Assembly: GCA_913041025.1 (NCBI GenBank)
Contig: CAJWGQ010000002.1
Coordinates: forward strand, 1 to 64,000
DNA from: an uncultured Gammaproteobacteria bacterium
GTDB lineage: Bacteria > Pseudomonadota > Gammaproteobacteria > Pseudomonadales > Azotimanducaceae_A
DNA: 64,000 nucleotides
Reading direction: 5' to 3'
Part shown: piece by piece, positions 28,350 through 37,382 of the stretch
Layout: each line of letters begins with the position of its first letter
How positions within the stretch are numbered: position 1 is the stretch's first letter
Notes under the pieces: model-generated
The model's database searches: none
Seen by the model: the letters and a program-made list of their open reading frames with translations, nothing else
Told to the model about the DNA's origin: nothing
Translations under genes and position numbers: made by a program

Positions 28350-29669
28350 ATGAAGAGAAACTGCGAACTGATGGTCTTTGGGGTCCTATTAGTTTGGTGC
28401 ACGTGGGTTAATGCGACGCTGGACACGATTATCATAGATCAAGGTCAGGACGATCCAGTAAGAATAGCGGTAGTGCCTTTCAAGATTTCAGGCGATCTTG
28501 TTGAAGCAGTTAATCTTTCAGACATCATCTCTTTTGATCTAGTCAGGAGTGGACAATTTGATCCACTGGCCAGCGAAAATATGCTGTCGTTGCCGTCTAA
28601 TTCTCAAGAAGTTTTTTTTAGAGATTGGAGAATACTGAAGACCGATTATTTGGTCATTGGCGGTGCTGCAGAAGTGGATGATTCAAAGGTTTCTGTTTTT
28701 TTTGAGCTATATGATGTTGTTAATGAGCGAAAGATTGAAGGACGGAGTTTTCTTGTCGATCCTGTTCATTGGCGTGATGTCGCGCACAAAATTTCTGATT
28801 TGGTGTATGAAAAAGTGACTGGTATAAGAGGTGCTTTCTCTACTCAGATCATGTACGTGCTTGCAAAGGACTCTGGCACTTCAAATGCAACGTACAGTCT
28901 CCAGATTGCGGATTCGGATGGAGAAAGGAGTCGAACTTTAATTGAATCAACAGAACCGATTTTATCCGCAAGTTGGGCGCCAGATGGAAACAAAGTCGCA
29001 TACGTGACTTTCGAAACGGGAAGGCCTTCCATAGTGGTGGAGGCTGTCGATGGGTCATACAGGAAAAGGATTACCGATTTCAAAGGAATAAATGGCTCAC
29101 CGGTTTTTTCACCAGATGGCAGAAGTTTGGCGCTTGTGCTGTCGAGAGATGGAGATCCCGAGATTTTTATAATGGATCTTGAGACCGAATCGTTGAGAAG
29201 AATTACCAGGCATCATGCCATAGATACTGAACCTAGTTGGTCCCCGGATGGGAAGAGTATTATCTTCACTTCTGATCGAGGGGGAAGGCCTCAGATTTAT
29301 CGCGTCGAATTGTCGACTAATTTTATTGAAAGGTTGACCTTTGTGGGAGACTACAACGCAAGGGCTAGGTTATTGCCGGATGGCAAACACCTCGTTTTCG
29401 TGCACCGAAAAGAGGGTGTTTTTCATATCGCTTGGCAAGATTTAGAGCGGGACGTAATACAAGTGCTCACGCAGACAGCTCTAGACGAATCACCATCGCT
29501 CGCGCCAAATGGAACAATGCTAATATATGCGACGCAAAACCAGGGTAGGGGGATTCTTGCGGTCGTCTCGATAGACGGGCGAGTTAAATATCGGTTACCC
29601 TCCTCTTCAGGAGACGTCAGAGAGCCCGCTTGGTCTCCTTTTAATGATGGATTTAAAAAGTGGCAATAA
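28350..29669 (+). CDS. tolB: Tol-Pal system periplasmic beta-propeller TolB
   Basis: A 439-residue periplasmic protein: signal peptide (MKRNCELMVFGVLLVWCTWVNA), N-terminal TolB domain, then six-bladed WD40-like propeller with repeats of the form PxWSPDGKxIxFTSDRGGxPQIY. It binds Pal. The frame is open back to 28299, but the ATG at 28350 puts the signal at the N terminus. Confidence 0.9.
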   Translation: MKRNCELMVFGVLLVWCTWVNATLDTIIIDQGQDDPVRIAVVPFKISGDLVEAVNLSDIISFDLVRSGQFDPLASENMLSLPSNSQEVFFRDWRILKTDYLVIGGAAEVDDSKVSVFFELYDVVNERKIEGRSFLVDPVHWRDVAHKISDLVYEKVTGIRGAFSTQIMYVLAKDSGTSNATYSLQIADSDGERSRTLIESTEPILSASWAPDGNKVAYVTFETGRPSIVVEAVDGSYRKRITDFKGINGSPVFSPDGRSLALVLSRDGDPEIFIMDLETESLRRITRHHAIDTEPSWSPDGKSIIFTSDRGGRPQIYRVELSTNFIERLTFVGDYNARARLLPDGKHLVFVHRKEGVFHIAWQDLERDVIQVLTQTALDESPSLAPNGTMLIYATQNQGRGILAVVSIDGRVKYRLPSSSGDVREPAWSPFNDGFKKWQ

Positions 29670-29720
29670 CAATTTAGAATACAGTTTTAGATTGCTTGAA
29701 ACTCAACTTAGGAGATCGTA

Positions 29721-30257
29721 ATGCAAATTGAACTAAACCCCCGACTTCGCTTAATAGTCGCGTGTTTCGTGAGCTTGTTTTTCGTTGTTGGTTGTTCTTC
29801 AACATCGCAAGAACCAGTTCAACAGCAGGAACCGGTTGAAGAACCTGCGCCGCCTGTAAAACCTCAGGCTAAGGCTCCAGTGGACTTTGCTCCTGGAGGT
29901 CTTGACCCTATTGATTCAAGGGGTAGGCCGATTTCTCGAACTTTTTATTTCGAATACGATAAGGCTCTCTTGAGTTCTGCCGATCTGGCTGCCCTTGAGC
30001 TACACGCAAAGATTTTAAAAAGGAATTCGGATCGCAGTTTGGTTATTGAAGGGCATTGTGATGAGCGGGGTACCCGAGAATACAACTTAGCATTGGGAGA
30101 ACAGCGCGCTAACGCTGTCAGCAGTTTTTTGCGATCTTCTGGCGTCTCTTCAAGGCAACTGGAAACGGTGAGTTATGGTGAGGAACAGCCCTCAGACCCA
30201 GGGCACAATGAAAGTGCCTGGTCAAAAAATCGAAGGGCGGTCTTGTCCTATAGATAA
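29721..30257 (+). CDS. pal: peptidoglycan-associated lipoprotein Pal
   Basis: A 178-residue lipoprotein: signal with lipobox VVGCSS, a Q/E/P-rich linker, and the C-terminal OmpA-like peptidoglycan-binding domain (FYFEYDKALLS, VIEGHCDERGTREYNLALGEQRANAVSSFL). It anchors the outer membrane to the wall and pairs with TolB. GGAG nine bases before ATG. A terminator-like hairpin follows its stop at once. Confidence 0.95.
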   Translation: MQIELNPRLRLIVACFVSLFFVVGCSSTSQEPVQQQEPVEEPAPPVKPQAKAPVDFAPGGLDPIDSRGRPISRTFYFEYDKALLSSADLAALELHAKILKRNSDRSLVIEGHCDERGTREYNLALGEQRANAVSSFLRSSGVSSRQLETVSYGEEQPSDPGHNESAWSKNRRAVLSYR

Positions 30258-30266
30258 GAAACTAAT

Positions 30267-30307
30267 TGGGGGTACTTGGTTTGAATAAATGCACCCCCAT
30301 TTTTTTT
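30267..30307 (+). terminator. terminator-like hairpin overlapping the cpoB start
   Basis: A perfect 7-base stem, TGGGGGT (30267-30273) with ACCCCCA (30293-30299), a 19-base loop and then eight T (30300-30307). This is the layout of a Rho-independent terminator 10 bases after the pal stop. The left arm holds the G-run that is the only ribosome-binding site for cpoB, and the cpoB TTG start sits in the loop, so the structure could lower both transcription into and translation of cpoB. Confidence 0.65.
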
Positions 30308-31054
30308 ACAGTCTTATTCCTAGGCGTCTATTCTGAACAAGCCTTGGCGCAAGTCTCGGAAAGCATTAGCACAGAAGGCCGGTTAATTGAGGAACGTTCG
30401 GACTCGAGTGTCGAGCAGACGAGTGGGTCTGGACAGCTATCGGAACTCTTTTACCGTATTCAGGTGCTTCAGCAAGATCTCAAAGATCTCAGAGGGACAA
30501 TAGAAGAGCAGAGCTATTTGATAAAGCGTTTAGAGCGCAGTCAAAAAGAGCAGTATTTAGACCTTGATAGCCGGCTGGTTCAGCTTGGAGGGGCGGAACT
30601 GGAAGGTCGTATTTCTCAAACAGAGAATAAAGAATTTAGTGAAGAGGCACTCCCGCTTTTAGGTGAATCCCCAGAGTTTGATAATGAACGCGAAGCTTAC
30701 CAATATGCGTTTGATTTGATGAGGAATCGACAATACCGAGAGTCTCTAGGTAGCTTTGAAAAGATCATAGTTGGGTTCCCAAATGGACAATACACACCCA
30801 ACGCCTTTTATTGGATTGGGGAGCTATATTTAGCTCAAGGTGATAATGAAAAATCGAGACAATCTTTTATACAAGTGATTAGCTTGTACCCAGATCACCA
30901 GAAAGTGCCTGATGCAATGTACAAACTCGGTGTGGTCTATTTTGCCTTGGGTGACAACCAATCAGCTTTAAAATATTTGGGCCAGGTGCAGCAGGAATAT
31001 CCAAACAGCTCTGCCGCTGGGTTAGCCGCTAGATACTCTGCTGAGATTCAATAG
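30281..31054 (+). CDS. cpoB: cell division coordinator CpoB (YbgF)
   Basis: A 257-residue periplasmic protein: signal peptide ending near SEQALA, a coiled-coil trimerisation region (about 50-90, LFYRIQVLQQDLKDLRGTIEEQ) and C-terminal TPR repeats (YQYAFDLMRNRQYRESLGSFEKII, YTPNAFYWIGELYLAQGDNEKS). It links Tol-Pal to peptidoglycan synthesis at division. The frame opens at TTG 30266, but TTG 30281 has the GGGGG upstream at good spacing and a better signal start. Confidence 0.85.
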   Translation: MNKCTPIFFTVLFLGVYSEQALAQVSESISTEGRLIEERSDSSVEQTSGSGQLSELFYRIQVLQQDLKDLRGTIEEQSYLIKRLERSQKEQYLDLDSRLVQLGGAELEGRISQTENKEFSEEALPLLGESPEFDNEREAYQYAFDLMRNRQYRESLGSFEKIIVGFPNGQYTPNAFYWIGELYLAQGDNEKSRQSFIQVISLYPDHQKVPDAMYKLGVVYFALGDNQSALKYLGQVQQEYPNSSAAGLAARYSAEIQ

Positions 31055-31163
31055 AGAAGTTTTTATTAATAGTGGCTCCAAGGAGCGTCCTCATATTAAA
31101 AGGTCGGGGTTGTTTATAGTAAAGGGCATGTCTACAATGCGCGCCTTTAGGGAATCTTTTTTG

Positions 31164-31239
31164 GGGTCGTTAGCTCAGCTGGTAGAGCACCGGGCTTTTA
31201 ACCCGTTGGTCCTGGGTTCGAACCCCAGACGACCCACCA
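31164..31239 (+). tRNA. tRNA-Lys (anticodon UUU)
   Basis: A 76-base cloverleaf with encoded CCA (31237-31239). Acceptor GGGTCGT pairs with ACGACCC; D-stem GCTC/GAGC; anticodon loop CTTTTAA with TTT at 31197-31199; T-arm CTGGG TTCGAAC CCCAG. The first anticodon-stem pair (27-43) is C-U, a mismatch. Its position after cpoB fits the gammaproteobacterial order. Confidence 0.97.
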
Positions 31240-31400
31240 CTAACTTCCTTGCTTCCAATAAAACTGTTCTAGCACCTTGCATATTAATATGAGCTGGTAA
31301 GTCCTAGCCTTTTCTAGGGTTAGGGAGAAAGAATGCTTCTCGGATTTGCATTTGGATTATTCAAAACCTAGAGTCGAAGAGTTGAATAGGGGAATAAGTT

Positions 31401-32177
31401 ATGTCGTTAACGAAGTTTAGTCGATCGATAGCAGGAAATATCGCGATTGTTACAGGCGCTGCAAGTGGAATGGGAGAGGCAACTGCCAAGTTGTTTGCTA
31501 ATGAAGGAGCATTGGTTGCTGCAATTGACGTTAATGAAGAGGGATTGAATCGAGTGGTTGCCGAAATTTGTGCAGAAGGTAAGACTGCTAAAGGTTGGAT
31601 ATTAGATCTTTCTAATGGAGAGGAAATCAGGCGTGTTTTCAATGAAATAGCCGACGACTTTGGTGGGATAGATATATTGGTGAATAATGCCGGGATTTCA
31701 ATTCCTTCGCCTATTGATGATGATAATTACGAAAGCAATTGGTCTAGATCGATGGATATATTGATTACAGCGCAGACCAAAACGATTCGGGCCTCGCTGC
31801 CGTACATAAGGCAGTCGGAAAACCCTAGAATCGTTAACATCGCCTCTACAGAGGGTTTTGGTGCGACAAAGTTTGGTAGTCCTTATACCGCTGCAAAACA
31901 TGCTGTGATTGGTTTGACCCGTTCCTTGGCAGTTGAGTTAGGTACAGAGGGAATTACCGTGAATTGTATTTGTCCTGGTCCTGTAAGAACTGGGATGACC
32001 GAGGCGATTCCGGAAGAAAGTAAGGAAATATACGCAAGGCGACGAATTGCGCTCCGGCGATACGCAGATCCAGAGGAAGTCGCTCACGGCACCTTAAATT
32101 TTGTACTTCCAGCTTCAGGATTCATGACAGGTGCAACGCTGCCCGTTGATGGTGGCTTAACCATTAAGAATGCTTGA
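31401..32177 (+). CDS. short-chain dehydrogenase/reductase (SDR)
   Basis: A 258-residue classical SDR. Cofactor motif TGAASGMG at about residues 19-26, NNAG, and catalytic Ser/Tyr-Lys in VNIASTEGFG and SPYTAAKHAV. The substrate is unknown. Its last codons overlap the start of the transporter gene (ATG at the TGA stop), indicating an operon. First gene after tRNA-Lys. Confidence 0.8.
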   Translation: MSLTKFSRSIAGNIAIVTGAASGMGEATAKLFANEGALVAAIDVNEEGLNRVVAEICAEGKTAKGWILDLSNGEEIRRVFNEIADDFGGIDILVNNAGISIPSPIDDDNYESNWSRSMDILITAQTKTIRASLPYIRQSENPRIVNIASTEGFGATKFGSPYTAAKHAVIGLTRSLAVELGTEGITVNCICPGPVRTGMTEAIPEESKEIYARRRIALRRYADPEEVAHGTLNFVLPASGFMTGATLPVDGGLTIKNA

Positions 32178-33547
32178 TGACTAATTCTGAAGTTAAGATT
32201 TCCTGGGGAAAATTGGCAGCATTTGGGACCCCCGCGGTGGGTGCTGGATACATGTATTTGTTTTTAAGCCTTTACGTAATGAAGTTTTCGACGGACGTTT
32301 TGCTAATTGCCCCGGTAGTCATGGGTCTCATTTTTAGTGTTTCTCGAATTTGGGATGCTATTTCAGACCCATTAGTCGGCTATTTGAGTGATAGAACTGT
32401 AACACGGCTAGGAAGAAGACGAATTTGGTTGCTGGCTAGTGTCATTCCCATATCGGTGACTTTCTATATGGTCTTTGCTCCGCCACTAGGATTAACCGAA
32501 GGTCAGTTAGATTGGTGGATGGCTATATCGATAATCGGGTTTTACTCGTCAATGACCTTATTCTTTGTTCCGCACATGGCCTTGGGTGCTGAAATGACCG
32601 ATGATTACCATGAAAGGAACAAACTGTTTGGAGCTAGGCACTTCGCCTATGCGATTGGGTCCATTCTGTCTCTAGTTAGCATGCAATTACTGATTCTTGC
32701 AGAATTTGGGGAAGAGACCGATGTCAGAGCTTTGGCTGAGGAGCTCGCATTATTGGCAGTAGTTGTAATGGGCGTTTTTCTGATTTTTGCAGTTTTCAGA
32801 TTAAAAGAAAGACCGGAATTCCAGGGTAGAATGACCAGCACCCCTTTCTCAGCTTTCAAAGATGTGTGGCAGAATGGTCACGCTAGGTTGTTTATTGTGG
32901 TGCAATTTATTGAAAATGTTGGCTCAGCGGCCATTGCCGCTCTGACGCTTTACGTGATGCAGTATGTCGTAGGAGCTCCCCATCTAGCGGTTCTCGTTAT
33001 TTTGACGTACTTTGTTCCCTCAAGTCTTTCCGTACCTTTATGGATTCCCCTTGCTAAAAAATTTGGAAAAATCAGAATTTGGGTGATTAGCATGATAGGT
33101 ACTGGGGTTTCCTTTGGTGCGTTCTGCTCGTTGCCGTTTATAGATAGTATCGATTTACGAATAGCAATCAGTTTTGTATTTGCTTTTTTCGCGGGACTCG
33201 CTGCTGGATGTGGCGGCATGATAGGGCCTTCAGTACAAAGTGATATCGTCGATTATGACGAGCTGGTTTCAGGTGAACGGAAAGAAGGTTCCTATTTTGC
33301 AGCCTGGAACTTTGTACAAAAGAGTGCGGTGGGGGTTATGTTGCTACTCACTGGGTTTGTACTGCAGTTCAGTGGATTCCTACCAAATGTTGATCAAGCT
33401 CAAGAAGTTAAAATAGCTATCGTTGGGCTTTACGGATTCTTTCCACTGGTGTGTTACTTGATCGGGGCGTATATGTTTTCAAAGTTCCAGTTGGACGAGA
33501 GCGCATGCAACGACATAAGAAAAAAACTTGAACTAAAAAGAGCGTAG
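32177..33547 (+). CDS. MFS sugar/cation symporter-like transporter (GPH family, MelB type)
   Basis: A 456-residue protein with twelve predicted helices. SRIWDAISDPLVGYLSDRTVTRLGRRRIWLL and the aspartates in the second helix region resemble the glycoside-pentoside-hexuronide symporters; QSDIVDYDELVSGERKEGSYFAAWNFVQKSA is the matching second-half signature. The substrate may be a polar hydroxylated compound. ATG at 32177 overlaps the SDR stop (TGATG type). Confidence 0.75.
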   Translation: MTNSEVKISWGKLAAFGTPAVGAGYMYLFLSLYVMKFSTDVLLIAPVVMGLIFSVSRIWDAISDPLVGYLSDRTVTRLGRRRIWLLASVIPISVTFYMVFAPPLGLTEGQLDWWMAISIIGFYSSMTLFFVPHMALGAEMTDDYHERNKLFGARHFAYAIGSILSLVSMQLLILAEFGEETDVRALAEELALLAVVVMGVFLIFAVFRLKERPEFQGRMTSTPFSAFKDVWQNGHARLFIVVQFIENVGSAAIAALTLYVMQYVVGAPHLAVLVILTYFVPSSLSVPLWIPLAKKFGKIRIWVISMIGTGVSFGAFCSLPFIDSIDLRIAISFVFAFFAGLAAGCGGMIGPSVQSDIVDYDELVSGERKEGSYFAAWNFVQKSAVGVMLLLTGFVLQFSGFLPNVDQAQEVKIAIVGLYGFFPLVCYLIGAYMFSKFQLDESACNDIRKKLELKRA

Positions 33548-33643
33548 TTTTGTTACCGATAAATATTGAGAGATAACTAACTGCCTAGTAAGACAAAGAG
33601 AAGAGGATTTAATCGAGCCACTAGACAAGAAATGCCGTTATCC

Positions 33644-33680
33644 AGGCAGATACGGTTTAGCAGCGCCTTTTTATCTGCCT
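33644..33680. repeat. inverted repeat at the end of the crotonase gene
   Basis: Nine-base arms AGGCAGATA (33644-33652) and TATCTGCCT (33672-33680) with a 19-base loop, spanning the crotonase stop codon. It lacks a T run, but sits between two convergent genes and may stabilise or end transcripts. Confidence 0.4.
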
Positions 33681-34453
33681 ATGAAGTTGCCGGGTCTCCT
33701 CTCAGCCACAGATTTTACGCCTTCTTTATGATCCTCAGTTTTTTGTAGCCTGAATTGTTCGAGAAATTCATGGTCTGTTTGTTTTTTGACTGCATCTGAC
33801 AGACCGGTCCTCATGGTGGCGCGGACTGATTCTACGGCTAAGGGTGCATTCTCGGCGATCTCAGAAGCCAGTTTTATCGCTTCGTCACGCAGTTTGTCCT
33901 GTGAAGTCAATATATCCGCTAATCCCCATTCACGAGCCAGTTCTCCTCCGATCCGTCGGCCGGTAAGAAACAAGAGGTGTGCTTTCTGGTGTCCTATCAA
34001 GCGCGGGAGGGTATGAGTTAAACCAAAGCCGGGATGAAATCCCAGTTTAACGAAATTGGCGGTAAATCTGGCTTCTGGGCAGACCACTCTGAAATCAGGC
34101 ATTACAGCAAGCCCGAATCCGCCCCCCACTGCAGCGCCTTGTATAGCGCCTATGACCGGAGTTTTAGTCGCAAAAAGCCGAGTAGCTGCTGTATAAAGTG
34201 GATTTCCGCTGGTTTCGGTTCGCTGTTCTCTTTCTTGACTGCCTTGCTGATTACCAAAATTATTGCCAGCACAAAAGTGTTTGCCCTGTGAGCAAAGGAC
34301 TATTGCTCGTACTTCATGTGATTGATCGAAGCTCTCAAAGCAATCTGCTAAATCGTTGATTAATTGAGTATCAAAAAAATTATTGGGTGGCCTTTGTATT
34401 TCCACAACAGCAACATGTTGATCTTTTGTTATTTCTAAATCTTGATAAGCCAT
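33671..34453 (-). CDS. enoyl-CoA hydratase/isomerase-family (crotonase) protein
   Basis: A 260-residue crotonase-fold protein. The oxyanion-hole blocks are clear: CSQGKHFCAGNNFG and IQGAAVGGGFGLAVMPDFRV. Where hydratases have the P-E of the first catalytic glutamate, this reads FTANFVKLGFHPGFG, and the second glutamate position in the following helix (GHQKAHLLFLTG) is also non-acidic. It may therefore be an isomerase, a thioesterase-like or other crotonase activity, not a normal hydratase. It stands divergent from the metallo-hydrolase gene. Confidence 0.75.
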   Translation of the reverse strand: MAYQDLEITKDQHVAVVEIQRPPNNFFDTQLINDLADCFESFDQSHEVRAIVLCSQGKHFCAGNNFGNQQGSQEREQRTETSGNPLYTAATRLFATKTPVIGAIQGAAVGGGFGLAVMPDFRVVCPEARFTANFVKLGFHPGFGLTHTLPRLIGHQKAHLLFLTGRRIGGELAREWGLADILTSQDKLRDEAIKLASEIAENAPLAVESVRATMRTGLSDAVKKQTDHEFLEQFRLQKTEDHKEGVKSVAERRPGNFIGR

Positions 34454-34534
34454 TCCCAGTCCTCCATAGATAGCCAGTCGATGTTTGACTATATTAGCCT
34501 AATTTGCAATTAAATTACCGTGGAGAGAGTGCAA

Positions 34535-35377
34535 ATGCTCAAGTGGCAAATAGGTGATGTAAAAATAACGCAGCTAGTTGAATTGACAACCGCGTCTCTT
34601 GGTCCTTATTTGTTGCCTCAAGCGACGCCCAAGGAATTAAAAAAAATTGATTGGATGTCGCCATTTGTGGATTCTGATAATCGGTTAGTGCTGAGTATGC
34701 ACATGTTAATTTTGGAGATTCACGGTCAAACGATCTTGGTGGATACATGCATTGGGAATGACAAGGAAAGGACATACCCGAAGTGGAATATGATGCAAAC
34801 GGATTTTTTGTCGCGGTTTGAAGCAGCTGGTTTTAATCGGAATACCGTTGATACCGTGTTGTGCACGCATATGCACGTTGACCATGTTGGTTGGAATACT
34901 TTGCGAATTGGCGAGAATTGGGAGCCAACATTCTCAAATGCGAACTACCTTTATTCCAGACGGGAGTGGGAACACTGGAGTACTCAACCCCAAGAATACG
35001 GACCGGTCTTTGAGGACTCTGTGCAACCGATATTTGATTCTGGTTTGGCACAACTGGTGTCGGATGACTATCAAGTAACCAAGGAAATATGGTTGGAGCC
35101 TACACCTGGCCACACTCCGGGGCATGTTAGTGTGCACATCCAGTCACAAGGGGAAGAAGCCGTCATTACCGGCGATATGATCCACCACCCCTGCCAGATT
35201 AAACATGTGGATTGGGCCACCTCTGCTGACGTTGATCAAGAGCAAGCGGTTTTAACCCGCCAAAAATTTTTAGATCAGTACGCGGATCGGCCTGTCTTGA
35301 TAATTGGCACCCATTTTGCCGGGCCCTCAGCTGGGAAAATTGTCAGGGATGCGTCTACGTTCCGATTGGATTATTAA
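34535..35377 (+). CDS. MBL-fold metallo-hydrolase
   Basis: A 280-residue metallo-beta-lactamase-fold hydrolase. The zinc-binding THMHVDHVGW (H-x-H-x-D-H), a later PTPGHTPGHVSVHI histidine and the aspartate of ITGDMIHHP are visible. It resembles lactonase-like hydrolases (AttM/MlhB group), but the substrate is not deducible. A GTG at 34520 is possible; the ATG at 34535 matches the domain start. Confidence 0.75.
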   Translation: MLKWQIGDVKITQLVELTTASLGPYLLPQATPKELKKIDWMSPFVDSDNRLVLSMHMLILEIHGQTILVDTCIGNDKERTYPKWNMMQTDFLSRFEAAGFNRNTVDTVLCTHMHVDHVGWNTLRIGENWEPTFSNANYLYSRREWEHWSTQPQEYGPVFEDSVQPIFDSGLAQLVSDDYQVTKEIWLEPTPGHTPGHVSVHIQSQGEEAVITGDMIHHPCQIKHVDWATSADVDQEQAVLTRQKFLDQYADRPVLIIGTHFAGPSAGKIVRDASTFRLDY

Positions 35378-35413
35378 TATTCATTGATTTGTGAAATATG
35401 TCCTGACTTGAGG

Positions 35414-35422
35414 TGTTATAGT
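35414..35422 (+). promoter_or_regulatory. possible extended -10 promoter for the MFS gene
   Basis: TG-T-TATAGT matches an extended -10 element (five of six bases of TATAAT plus the TG). No good -35 is seen at 16-18 bases. It lies 25 bases before the TTG start at 35447. Confidence 0.3.
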
Positions 35423-35446
35423 TAGCGCCTTTGGCTAGGAAATAAG

Positions 35447-36748
35447 TTGGCCACTAGCGATATCGTCTCTGCGATCCGCATTCGCAATTTCACATGGCTT
35501 TGGATCGGGAGTTTGGGTTCTTCCTTCGCGATGAATATGCAAATTATTGCCAGGGGTTGGTATGTCTATGATTTGACGTCTTCGGCTGTTGATCTGGCAT
35601 GGGTTACAGTTTCCTTCATGTTACCTACGGTTTTGTTTTCTCTCTATGGCGGAGTGATAGCTGATAAGTTTTCGAAGAAGAAAATAATAATTTACGCGCA
35701 GGCGATGAACTTTATTGCAACCGTGATTATGGCGGTAGTCATAATTACCGAACGAGTCAGTTTTTGGGATTTCATGTGGGTTGGCCTTTTTAACGGTACT
35801 GTATTGGCTCTCTCAATGCCAGCTAGGCAAGCTTTTGTTCCCGAGTTAATCCCAGAGCGATTGATCTTTACAGCGATGGGCCTGACCACTAGCGGTTGGA
35901 ATATCTCAAGAATTGTAGGTCCCGCTTTTGCTGGTTTTTTGATTGCGATAATAGCCGAAGGTGATAAGACTTCTTCCTTCGGCGTTGGCATCGTTTATTT
36001 CATCATTGCCGCCCTTTACTTGATTTCGGCTCTGACTATGTTGTTGATTGACAATCCCGGTTCTCCAGCAGTTGCCGAAAAACCTGGTGCAATTTCCGAA
36101 ATGAAGGAAGGCTTGGTCTATGTGTTGGAGCACCCTCCAGTATTTGGTTTGATTATCCTTTCGGTAATACCGTTTTTGTTTGGGATGTCTTTGAATACGC
36201 TTTTGCCAGCGTTTAACCAAGACATGCTGTCTGGTCAGGCGGATGATTTGGGATTTTTAATTTCGATGATGGGTGTAGGAGCAATTATTGGTTCTTTGAT
36301 GATGGCTGCCATGGGTAATATTGAAAACAAAGGAAGGTGGTTGATAGCTAGTTGCTTGTGCTGGGGTCTGGCGACATCAATTTTTGGCCTGACTACCTCT
36401 CAGTTAATGGCTATGTGTGTGATCGTGGCATTTGGATGGTTCATGAGCTGGAATATGTCGATGAATCGTGGTTTGCTCCAGTTGCAGGTAGAGGGTCATA
36501 TGAGAGGCAGGATCATGAGTATTGATATGATGTCGCATGGTCTAATGCCCATAGGAGTTTTTCCTATTAGCCTCATTGCCGATCATTATGACGTGGGTGT
36601 TGCTTTGTTTGTCAGTGGTATCGCCTTTATGGTTGCTACTATTGGTGTTGTTTTGTTCATGCCAGCCGTTAGGCAAACGGATGTTTTTGACCAAAACGAA
36701 AAACGGGAAGTAGGTTTAACTTCTGTATCCGATTCGGAAGTAGTGTGA
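35447..36748 (+). CDS. MFS transporter, EntS-like drug/siderophore exporter group
   Basis: A 433-residue major facilitator protein with about twelve helices. SLGSSFAMNMQIIARGWYVYDLTSSAVDLAWVTVSFMLP and the GGVIADKFSKKK loop are typical of the MFS_3/DHA3 exporter group. TTG start with AGGAA five bases upstream. The substrate is unknown. A phosphoesterase gene follows after 37 bases. Confidence 0.8.
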   Translation: MATSDIVSAIRIRNFTWLWIGSLGSSFAMNMQIIARGWYVYDLTSSAVDLAWVTVSFMLPTVLFSLYGGVIADKFSKKKIIIYAQAMNFIATVIMAVVIITERVSFWDFMWVGLFNGTVLALSMPARQAFVPELIPERLIFTAMGLTTSGWNISRIVGPAFAGFLIAIIAEGDKTSSFGVGIVYFIIAALYLISALTMLLIDNPGSPAVAEKPGAISEMKEGLVYVLEHPPVFGLIILSVIPFLFGMSLNTLLPAFNQDMLSGQADDLGFLISMMGVGAIIGSLMMAAMGNIENKGRWLIASCLCWGLATSIFGLTTSQLMAMCVIVAFGWFMSWNMSMNRGLLQLQVEGHMRGRIMSIDMMSHGLMPIGVFPISLIADHYDVGVALFVSGIAFMVATIGVVLFMPAVRQTDVFDQNEKREVGLTSVSDSEVV

Positions 36749-36785
36749 GCTGCATCGCAACACAAGATAGAGAATAGGAACGCTA

Positions 36786-37382
36786 ATGACGACAAGGATA
36801 GGTTTAATATCAGACACACATATTCCTGAGGCTCGAGCTAGCTTGTGGGACCAGGTATATACCGCCTTTCAGGGGGTTGATCTGATTTTCCACGGAGGAG
36901 ATATCCATGATATTTCTCTACTTGATGAGCTTGAGAAAGTTGCGCCCATCTATGCCGCTCGAGGAAATGGAGAGGACGGCAGTGGAGGAAGGGATGTCCA
37001 GCCAGAAGACCCTAGAGTGAAATATGCTTGGTTGATTGAAATTGAAGGATTATGGGTGGGCCTTACTCACTATATACCCGTTCCGGAGAGGCCTCCTAAT
37101 TTTACGCTGGCTAAATGGGTCGACCGGTTTTTTCCTGAACGTAAACCGGATGTGATTGTTTCAGGTGATACCCATCGAGAGGCTATCGAGTGGATTGATG
37201 GTGTCTATTGCGTGAATCCAGGCTCCCCGACGTATCCTCACAACTACGATACGCAGTATGGAACCATTGGTTTTCTGGAAATCGACAACGGGAAAGCCGA
37301 CGCAAGTATATGGCAGATAGCTGAGGCGGGCATTATCCCTTTTGATTGGGAAGGTACACCGCCTTGGAAGCTTAGGCCTTAG
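36786..37382 (+). CDS. metallophosphoesterase, YfcE/MJ0936-like
   Basis: A 198-residue calcineurin-like phosphoesterase. Metal ligands: GLISDTHIP, FHGGDIHD, ARGNGED, VSGDTHREAI. The YfcE group cleaves phosphodiesters in vitro; its natural substrate is often unknown. Its stop (TAG) overlaps the opposing acyl-CoA dehydrogenase stop (TTAG). Confidence 0.8.
   Translation: MTTRIGLISDTHIPEARASLWDQVYTAFQGVDLIFHGGDIHDISLLDELEKVAPIYAARGNGEDGSGGRDVQPEDPRVKYAWLIEIEGLWVGLTHYIPVPERPPNFTLAKWVDRFFPERKPDVIVSGDTHREAIEWIDGVYCVNPGSPTYPHNYDTQYGTIGFLEIDNGKADASIWQIAEAGIIPFDWEGTPPWKLRP

Noticed and set aside
31110..31292. A 60-codon frame covering tRNA-Lys
   Set aside because: It runs straight through the tRNA and its product is a translation of the tRNA sequence.
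31255..31325. CCTAG/CTAGG stem after tRNA-Lys (near 31303-31318) as a tRNA terminator
   Set aside because: Only a 5-base stem and no T-run follows.
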